This document shows, piece by piece, positions 58,599 to 64,000 of a DNA stretch of 64,000 nt. The DNA lies in NCBI GenBank assembly GCA_958296445.1, contig OY282565.1, forward strand, positions 1,691,570-1,755,569, in the 5' to 3' direction. Each line of letters opens with the position of its first letter. The stretch's first letter is position 1. Under the pieces are notes generated by a model. It searched no databases. It saw nothing but the letters and a program-made list of their open reading frames with translations, and had not been told where the DNA came from. The translations under genes and the position numbers were made by a program. The DNA comes from an uncultured Dehalococcoidia bacterium. Lineage in GTDB: Bacteria; Chloroflexota; Dehalococcoidia; Lucifugimonadales; UBA3495.

Positions 58599-60284
58599 AT
58601 GGGCCGAAGGGTTGCCGCCAGCGACGACCTGGAAGTGTCGGCCTATCTGGAAATCGCCAGCGGCGTCGAGACCGCCCCGCCCGGCGCGAATGGAAGCCGA
58701 CAGGTTAATGAGGGCATCGCCGTTATAGACTTCGGCTCCCAATACAGCCACCTTATCGCCCGCCGCGTCCGGGAACTCAAGGTTTATTCGGAAATCGCCA
58801 ACCCCTCCGACCCGTGGGAAAAAGTGCAGCGAATAAACCCCCGGGGCATCATCTTGTCCGGCGGCCCGGCCAGCGTCTACGCCGAGAACGCGCCCCGCAT
58901 TCCCGACTGGGTTTTCGAGCGCCGCCTGCCCGTCCTCGGCATCTGCTACGGAATGCAGGCCCTGGTTCACCAGTTGGGCGGAAGCGTCGCCCGCGGCCGC
59001 AGGCAGGAGTTCGGCCACGCCGTCCTGCACCAGGACGCCCCCTCTGCCGGCTGGGGCCGCCCCGGGGGCTGGCCGCCCCTGTTCCACGGCCTGCCGCCGT
59101 CCTTTCCGGTGTGGATGAGCCACGGCGACCGCGTGGAGTCCTTGCCCCCCGGCTTTTCCGGGCTGGCCTTTACCGAAAACTCCCCGGTGGCCGCCATCGG
59201 CAACGGCCGGGATATGTTCGGCCTGCAATTCCATCCCGAAGTCAACCACACCCCCTTGGGCAACGACATACTGGAGAATTTTCTGTTCCGGGTCTGCGGC
59301 TGCGCCGGTTCCTGGACCCCCGGCAACGTGGCCGCCGACGCCATCGCCCGCATCCGCGAGCAGGTGGGCGGCGGGCGCGTTATCTGCGCCTTGTCCGGCG
59401 GCGTGGACTCGGCGGTCACCGCCGCCCTGCTGCACCGGGCCATCGGCGGCCAGCTTGCCTGCATTTTCGTCAACAACGGCCTGCTCCGGCTAGAGGAAGC
59501 CCAGCGGGTGCAGGCAACCTTCAAGCGCGGAATGGGCCTGAACCTAGCCTACGTGGACGCCTCCGACCGCTTCGTCCGGCGGCTGGCCGGCGTCACCGAC
59601 CCGGAAACCAAGCGCAAGGTCATCGGCGAGGAGTTTATCCGCGTCTTTGAGGAAGCCGCTTCCGGCTTGGGCGAAACCGAGTTCCTGGCCCAAGGAACCC
59701 TGTACCCCGACGTCATCGAAAGCGAAACCACCGGCAACTCCCCGACCGGCTCAGGGTTATCCGCCCGCATCAAGACCCACCACAACGTGGGCGGGCTGCC
59801 GGAAAATATGAAACTCCAACTGGTGGAGCCGCTGCGCAACCTGTTCAAGGACGAAGTGCGCGGTGTGGGGCTGGAGCTGGGCCTGCCCCCCGATATGGTC
59901 TTCCGCCAGCCCTTCCCCGGCCCCGGCCTGGCGATCCGCGTCATCGGCGAAGTCACCCAAGAAAAGCTGGACTTGCTGCGGGCCTGCGACTGGATTGTAA
60001 TTGACGAAATCAAGGCCGCCGACCTCTACAGCCGCGTCTGGCAGAGCTTCGCGGTTCTTAGCGACAGCCGCACTGTCGGAGTGCAGGGCGACTATCGCAC
60101 CTACGGCTACGTCTGCGCCCTGCGCTGCGTAACCAGCGAAGACGCTATGACCGCCGACTGGGTGCGCCTGCCCTACGAAGTCCTGGCCCGCATCTCCAAC
60201 CGCATCGTAAACGAAGTCCCCGGCGTCAACCGCGTGGTATACGACATCACCAGCAAACCCCCGGGAACCATCGAATGGGAATAA
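58599..60284 (+). CDS. guaA: GMP synthase (glutamine-hydrolysing)
   Basis: Converts XMP to GMP. Class I glutamine amidotransferase domain with C116 (GICYGMQ), H212 and E214 (FHPEVN). ATP pyrophosphatase domain with SGGVDS (266-271), then the dimerisation domain ending GTIEWE. The usual family start corresponds to [12 protein letters not shown] at residue 39, so there is an unusual ~38-residue N-terminal extension. The first ATG (58599) has no ribosome site, whereas a perfect AAGGAGG sits six bases before an in-frame ACG at 58575, a possible non-standard start that adds eight residues. First gene of a purine group with purD and purE. Confidence 0.95.
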   Translation: MGRRVAASDDLEVSAYLEIASGVETAPPGANGSRQVNEGIAVIDFGSQYSHLIARRVRELKVYSEIANPSDPWEKVQRINPRGIILSGGPASVYAENAPRIPDWVFERRLPVLGICYGMQALVHQLGGSVARGRRQEFGHAVLHQDAPSAGWGRPGGWPPLFHGLPPSFPVWMSHGDRVESLPPGFSGLAFTENSPVAAIGNGRDMFGLQFHPEVNHTPLGNDILENFLFRVCGCAGSWTPGNVAADAIARIREQVGGGRVICALSGGVDSAVTAALLHRAIGGQLACIFVNNGLLRLEEAQRVQATFKRGMGLNLAYVDASDRFVRRLAGVTDPETKRKVIGEEFIRVFEEAASGLGETEFLAQGTLYPDVIESETTGNSPTGSGLSARIKTHHNVGGLPENMKLQLVEPLRNLFKDEVRGVGLELGLPPDMVFRQPFPGPGLAIRVIGEVTQEKLDLLRACDWIVIDEIKAADLYSRVWQSFAVLSDSRTVGVQGDYRTYGYVCALRCVTSEDAMTADWVRLPYEVLARISNRIVNEVPGVNRVVYDITSKPPGTIEWE

Positions 60285-60295
60285 CCCCCAAAAGT

Positions 60296-60332
60296 TCCCT
60301 CTCCCTCCGGGAGAGGGTTAGGGTGAGGGCGT
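60296..60332. repeat. CCCTCTCCCTCCGGGAGAGG repeat in the purD leader
   Basis: TCCCTCTCCCTCCGGGAGAG and GGTTAGGGTGAGGGC; same family as 51925 and 53490. It fills the guaA-purD gap and ends five bases before the purD ATG, so it also supplies the leader. Confidence 0.75.
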
Positions 60333-60336
60333 ATCC

Positions 60337-61653
60337 ATGAACGTTCTCATAGTAGGGAGCGGCGCCCGCGAACACGCCCTAGCCTGGCGCATCCGCCAAA
60401 GCCCGGCACTCGCCCGTCTCTGGGCCGCGCCCGGGAATTACGGCACGGCGTCCCTAGCCGACAATCTGCCCTCGGGAACCGGCGTTGATTCCATAACCGC
60501 CGCCGCCCGCCAAGTGTCCGCAGATCTGGTGGTAGTCGGCCCGGAAGCGCCACTGGCCGACGGGCTGGCCGACGCTTTGACCGCTATGGGCATCCCGGTT
60601 TTCGGCCCCACTCGCGCCGCCGCCCGGCTGGAGTCCAGCAAGAGCTTTGCCCGCAAGCTGGTTCGGGATTCGGGCGCCCCCGGCCCCGAATTTGCCGTTT
60701 TCCGCGACGAATCCGACGCCCTGGATTATCTCCGCCGCAACCCCGGCCCCCGCGTGGTCAAGGCCGACGGGCTGGCCGCAGGCAAGGGCGTGTTCGTCTG
60801 CGATGACGCAATGCAGGCCGCCGCCGCAGTGCAGGGCTGTATGTCCGGGCGGCTTTTCGGCAGCGCCGGGGATACCATCGTGCTGGAGCAGCGGCTGGAA
60901 GGCCGGGAAGTGAGCGTATTCGCCTTTTGCGACGGCGAGCATCTTTCCCCGCTGGCCGCCGCCTGCGACTATAAGCGGCTCAACGACGGCGATACCGGCC
61001 CCAACACCGGCGGGATGGGCAGCTATTCCCCCCCGGAATTCTGGACGCCGGAGCTGTGCGCCCAAGTGGAGCGAACCATTATGCGCCCGGTGGTCAACGC
61101 TATGACCGAGCGCGGCGCCCCCTACCGCGGCGTGCTGTACGCCGGGCTGATGCTCACCGCCGACGGCCCCAAAGTGCTGGAGTTCAACTGCCGTCTGGGC
61201 GACCCGGAAACCCAAACCCTGATGCCCCGCCTCGCCTCAGACCCGCTGGAGCTGATGCTCGCCTGCAATCAAGGCGCCCTGCACCGGGTAAACGCGCAAT
61301 GGAATGACCGCCGCTGCGTGGCCGTGGTGATGGCCTCCGGCGGCTACCCCGGCGATTACGAAACGGGTTTCCAAATAACCGGGCTGGAAAACACCCCTAG
61401 CGATACGCCGGAAAATACGCCGACAGATACGTCCAGCGATATGGACGACGCGCTGATTTTCGCCGCCGGAGTCGGGGCCGGCCCGTCAGGCCGTCCCGTC
61501 ACCACTGGCGGGCGCGTGCTTACCGTAGTCGGCAGCGGCAGCTCCATCGCCCAAGCCCGGCAGCAGGCTTATGCCCGGCTACAGGGCATTTCCTTCCACG
61601 GAGCGCATTGGCGCAACGACATCGCCCTGAACCTGCGGGAACAGAACAGATGA
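60337..61653 (+). CDS. purD: Phosphoribosylamine--glycine ligase (GAR synthetase)
   Basis: 438 aa ATP-grasp enzyme, second step of purine synthesis. VLIVGSGAREHALAWRI opening, GPEAPLADGLAD, VKADGLAAGKGVFV, DTGPNTGGMGSYSP, EFNCRLGDPETQ. Residues about 351-367 carry a Thr/Asp/Pro-rich insert (NTPSDTPENTPTDTSSD) encoded by an imperfect 15-24-base repeat; most PurD sequences have only a short loop there. The stop overlaps the next start as ATGA. Confidence 0.95.
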   Translation: MNVLIVGSGAREHALAWRIRQSPALARLWAAPGNYGTASLADNLPSGTGVDSITAAARQVSADLVVVGPEAPLADGLADALTAMGIPVFGPTRAAARLESSKSFARKLVRDSGAPGPEFAVFRDESDALDYLRRNPGPRVVKADGLAAGKGVFVCDDAMQAAAAVQGCMSGRLFGSAGDTIVLEQRLEGREVSVFAFCDGEHLSPLAAACDYKRLNDGDTGPNTGGMGSYSPPEFWTPELCAQVERTIMRPVVNAMTERGAPYRGVLYAGLMLTADGPKVLEFNCRLGDPETQTLMPRLASDPLELMLACNQGALHRVNAQWNDRRCVAVVMASGGYPGDYETGFQITGLENTPSDTPENTPTDTSSDMDDALIFAAGVGAGPSGRPVTTGGRVLTVVGSGSSIAQARQQAYARLQGISFHGAHWRNDIALNLREQNR

Positions 61654-62270
61654 TACAGCCGGTTACATCGCCTAAATCCGGGCCCCAATCCGGCCCGGCC
61701 GAATTGCGCCGCCTTTACTGCGAGGCGTCGGAATCGGGCGCCCTCGACGCCTACCGCAAGCGCCGCTGGGCCCGGGCCGCCGAATTTTCCGGCTGGCTGG
61801 AGCAGGACGCCCTAACCGCCCTCGAACCGGCGCAGGCCCTCCGCCTGTACCGCGCTTCCGGCGGCCGGGACGCCCCTGCCTTTTCCGCCAATCCCATCGA
61901 GGAACTGCGTGACAGCCTAGACTTTCTTTTATATGATAATATCAAGCTGGAAGGACGCTTCGACGAGTGTGCAACCCCCGGCGGGGCCTACCGGCTGGCC
62001 GGAACCGGACGGGAATTTGTGTCTTGGCTGCTGTGCCTGCGCAACCCCGCCCTGTTCTGCGTCTGGAACGGCAACGCCGAGCGGCTGTTGCGCCGCGCCG
62101 GAGCATACCCCGGCACAATGACCCGGGGGCCGGAAGGCATCCGCTACCTAGACCTGCTGGAAGCGATGAGCCGTCTCCGCGCCCAATCCGGCCTGCCCGA
62201 CTTTATCGCACTGGACGAAACGGCCTGGCTCACCGCCCGGCCCAAACCGCGCCAACCCAAACCGGCCTAA
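61650..62270 (+). CDS. Hypothetical protein coupled to purD
   Basis: 206 aa, ATG overlapping the purD stop. Basic Arg-rich helices, then YDNIKLEGRFDECATPGGAYR, FVSWLLCLRNPALFCVWNGNA and ERLLRRAGAYPG. That last pattern (…LL…NP..F.VWN…E..L...G) recalls an uncharacterised domain seen at the N-terminus of some AAA/McrB-type restriction proteins, but the match is from memory and weak. Cytoplasmic. Translational coupling suggests it is made with PurD, though the role is unknown. Confidence 0.6.
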   Translation: MIQPVTSPKSGPQSGPAELRRLYCEASESGALDAYRKRRWARAAEFSGWLEQDALTALEPAQALRLYRASGGRDAPAFSANPIEELRDSLDFLLYDNIKLEGRFDECATPGGAYRLAGTGREFVSWLLCLRNPALFCVWNGNAERLLRRAGAYPGTMTRGPEGIRYLDLLEAMSRLRAQSGLPDFIALDETAWLTARPKPRQPKPA

Positions 62271-62293
62271 ACGGAAAACCGGGAGCGAAAAAA

Positions 62294-62734
62294 ATGCCCT
62301 GGCGAGATTCCCTGGCACAAATCAAAGCGGAAATGACCGAAGCCCGCGCCACCCGCATGGCCCGTATGGAAGCCTACGACCGCGAAGTGGCCGCCGAAAG
62401 GGAGCAACTGCTGGCCCTCCAGCAGTCCCTCGAAATAGCCGCCCTCATCGCCGATATGAACGACGTCCTGCTGGACGGGCAGGGCCAAACGGAAACCGTC
62501 GTAGAATGGGAAACGGAAGAAGACGACGACCAAGCCTTCGACGACGATGACGCCGCCGACGTCATAACCACCGCCCTGACTTGGGACGAAGGCGAGGAAC
62601 TGGAAATCACCGTCGAGCTGGTAATGCTGGACGAAGGCGTCGCCCTGATGGTCAACGGCATACAGATACGCCACGACCGCGGCGCCCTGGAACGGGCCCT
62701 GCTGGACGCCTTCCGGGAACAGTTGCAGTTGTAA
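62294..62734 (+). CDS. Hypothetical acidic protein with N-terminal coiled coil
   Basis: 146 aa. Residues 5-60 form a charged heptad-like helix (AQIKAEMTEARATRMARMEA, YDREVAAEREQLLALQQSLE). An acidic run (EWETEEDDDQAFDDDDAAD, about 70-88) follows, then a small alpha/beta segment. GGGAG lies eight bases before ATG 62294, and the gene is 23 bases after the previous one. Probably in the purine operon by position. No family recognised. Confidence 0.65.
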   Translation: MPWRDSLAQIKAEMTEARATRMARMEAYDREVAAEREQLLALQQSLEIAALIADMNDVLLDGQGQTETVVEWETEEDDDQAFDDDDAADVITTALTWDEGEELEITVELVMLDEGVALMVNGIQIRHDRGALERALLDAFREQLQL

Positions 62735-62831
62735 AGGCGTGTTATCATATATCCCGTTGCGCCGCCCGCCGCCCTATGACTTGGCGGCAAGGGCGCAAAC
62801 GCGAACCCAAAACATTTAAGGAGAAGGAACC

Positions 62832-63290
62832 GTGCCGCTGGTAGGGGTCATAATGGGCAGCGCGTCGGATGAGCCGGTGGTCAGCGACGCCGTCAAAACA
62901 CTGGAGCAATTGGGCATAGATTACGAAGTGCGGGTTATGTCGGCCCACCGGACGCCGGAACGGGTGGCGGAGTACGCCCAGCAGGCCCGGGAGCGGGGCA
63001 TTCAGGTGCTTATCGCCGCCGCCGGCGGGTCGGCGGCCTTGGGCGGAACCCTCGCCGCCTGGTCCACCTTGCCCGTCATCGGAATACCTCTGGCCTCCAG
63101 CGAACTCAAGGGTATGGATGCCCTGCTGGCCACGGCCCAGATGCCGCCGGGCATTCCCGTGGCCTGCATGGCCGTCGGATCCTGGGGCGCCCGCAACGCC
63201 GCTTTCTTTGCCGCCCAAATCCTCGGACTCCAACATCCTGAAATCAGGCAAGCGTATGACGACTACCGCCGCGAACTCCGCGAACGGTAG
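62832..63290 (+). CDS. purE: N5-carboxyaminoimidazole ribonucleotide mutase
   Basis: 152 aa class I PurE: GVIMGSASDEPVV, MSAHRTPERV (catalytic His), AAAGGSAALGGTLAAWSTLPVIG, AVGSWGARNAAFFAA. Rearranges N5-CAIR to CAIR in purine synthesis; the partner PurK is not in the window. GTG start preceded by AAGGAGAAGGAACC. Its last 35 bases overlap the next gene. Confidence 0.95.
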   Translation: MPLVGVIMGSASDEPVVSDAVKTLEQLGIDYEVRVMSAHRTPERVAEYAQQARERGIQVLIAAAGGSAALGGTLAAWSTLPVIGIPLASSELKGMDALLATAQMPPGIPVACMAVGSWGARNAAFFAAQILGLQHPEIRQAYDDYRRELRER

Positions 63291-63975
63291 GCGGGCTCCC
63301 GCCTTCCTCACCGACTTTGACGACACCGCCGCAGTCCAGAACGTGGCGGAGTTGTTGCTTAACCGTTTCGGCGCCCCCGGCTGGCCCAGCGTGCGCCAGC
63401 AATTCCGCGACGGCAAAATGTCGCTCAAGGAATATCAGGAAATCACCTTCCGCGACATCCTAGCCGACCGCCCGGCCATGCAGCATTACGTCAAGGAACA
63501 CGCCATTTTGCGGCCCTGGTTCGCCGAGCTGTACAACTTCTGCCGCAACCCCGGCCCCGGACAAGAGCCGGTTCCGCTGGCCGTGGTCAGCCAGGGCTTG
63601 GATTTCTATATCTCAGCCCTGCTGGAGCGCGACGGATTCGGCGACGTTCCCATTTACGCCGTGGACACCAGCTTTCAGGACGGGCGGATTTCCTACCATT
63701 ACAACCACGCCTACCCCGGACGGGAAAGCCAGGGCAATTCCAAGGCTTTCGTGGTGGAGCAATTCCAGCGGCGCGGCTACTTCGTGGTCTACGCCGGCGA
63801 CGGCGCCTCCGACCTAGAGGCTTCCCGGCAGGCGGATATGGTGTTCGCCCACCGGACGCTGGCCCGCTTTTGCGACCAAGAAGGCATCCGCTACACGCCT
63901 TTCCAGGACTTCAAGTCCATCCTGCTGACAGTGCGCCAACTGCACCTGAACGCCAACGGCGCGGCGCCCGCCTAA
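63256..63975 (+). CDS. HAD-superfamily phosphatase (MtnX/phosphoserine phosphatase-like)
   Basis: 239 aa. HAD motif I FLTDFDDTAAVQN (D-x-D-x-T), motif II AVVSQGLDF, motif III Lys in GNSKAFVV, motif IV VVYAGDGASDLEAS. The helical cap between motifs I and II (about 25-90) fits the MtnX/PSP subfamily. Dephosphorylates a small metabolite not identifiable from sequence. ATG 63256 lies inside the purE coding region (35-base overlap, different frame). The longer frame from 63118 is a purE shadow. Confidence 0.85.
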   Translation: MTTTAANSANGRRAPAFLTDFDDTAAVQNVAELLLNRFGAPGWPSVRQQFRDGKMSLKEYQEITFRDILADRPAMQHYVKEHAILRPWFAELYNFCRNPGPGQEPVPLAVVSQGLDFYISALLERDGFGDVPIYAVDTSFQDGRISYHYNHAYPGRESQGNSKAFVVEQFQRRGYFVVYAGDGASDLEASRQADMVFAHRTLARFCDQEGIRYTPFQDFKSILLTVRQLHLNANGAAPA

Positions 63976-64000
63976 CCCCATCGTCTCAACACAAGGCCCT

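Noticed and set aside
63118-63255. Longer start of the HAD phosphatase
   Set aside because: Those codons are an alternative frame of purE; HAD similarity begins after ATG 63256.
1-64000. tRNA, rRNA or riboswitch genes
   Set aside because: Looked for cloverleaf-like or conserved rRNA/riboswitch cores in the intergenic gaps and saw none I could support by eye.

Overview
The window is GC-rich bacterial DNA, densely coding on both strands, with no rRNA, tRNA, CRISPR array or transposase that I could recognise. Its gene mix is family III CoA-transferases, acyl-CoA dehydrogenases, crotonase-fold and NIPSNAP proteins, DSD1-type PLP enzymes, a Tubulin_2-like protein, and many short palindromic intergenic repeats. 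This suggests an uncultured Chloroflexota (SAR202/Dehalococcoidia-like, marine or sponge-associated). That placement is inference from gene content, not from a marker gene.

Layout. 1-6.7 kb: one-carbon metabolism (metH 3' part, fhs) followed by an Asp/Glu-racemase-fold protein, an esterase and a double NIPSNAP protein. 6.7-8.1 kb: a degraded AT-richer patch (VOC remnant), then a HEPN/zinc-ribbon pair. 8.2-16.7 kb: two DSD1-type enzymes, two CoA-transferases, a frame-interrupted GT-C-like membrane protein and a crotonase. 16.9-19 kb: a type II restriction-modification system with a controller-like operator. 19-31.5 kb: hydrolases, RecQ, a large secreted GLUG-repeat protein behind a 21-bp homopolymer, and two acyl-CoA dehydrogenases. 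31.5-34 kb: a rearranged HicAB toxin-antitoxin locus inserted around a D-aminoacylase. 34.4-41.3 kb: lipoprotein, a two-domain beta protein, a zinc-finger/HNH-like membrane protein, two tandem methyltransferase-nuclease fusions and a HEPN protein. 41.5-51.9 kb: VOC, ThDP enzyme, a tubulin-like two-gene operon, SDR, beta-hydroxyacid dehydrogenase, HpcH aldolase, SagB-like oxidoreductase. 52-55.7 kb: two more methyltransferase-nuclease fusions coupled to an EVE protein. 55.8-64 kb: acyl-CoA ligase, small ORFs and a purine-synthesis cluster (guaA, purD, purE) with small accessory genes.

The most notable content is the set of four paralogous proteins joining a beta-class (DPPF) DNA methyltransferase to a C-terminal Mrr-like PD-(D/E)xK nuclease domain. 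They lie in two tandem pairs. Both ends of the proteins are nearly constant and the central target-recognition segment is different in each. One pair follows an EVE-domain gene with a 4-nt overlap, and a scar of the EVE 3' end lies before the other member of that pair. With the independent type II system, HEPN proteins, HicAB remnants and the HNH-like protein, this is a defence-rich genome segment whose recognition modules look as if they are being exchanged.

Several short repeat families recur between genes, two of them invading or abutting coding sequence: a GAGCAAAGCGAAG hairpin, a GGGCGCAC palindrome, a CTCTGCG repeat, a CAACCACAAGG/CCTTGTGGTTG repeat, a CCCGCTTTCGCGGG repeat, and a TCTGAATCAGGAT inverted repeat. 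Homopolymers (C8 inside a membrane protein gene, C21 before a secreted protein gene) make phase-variable expression possible but could also be assembly errors.
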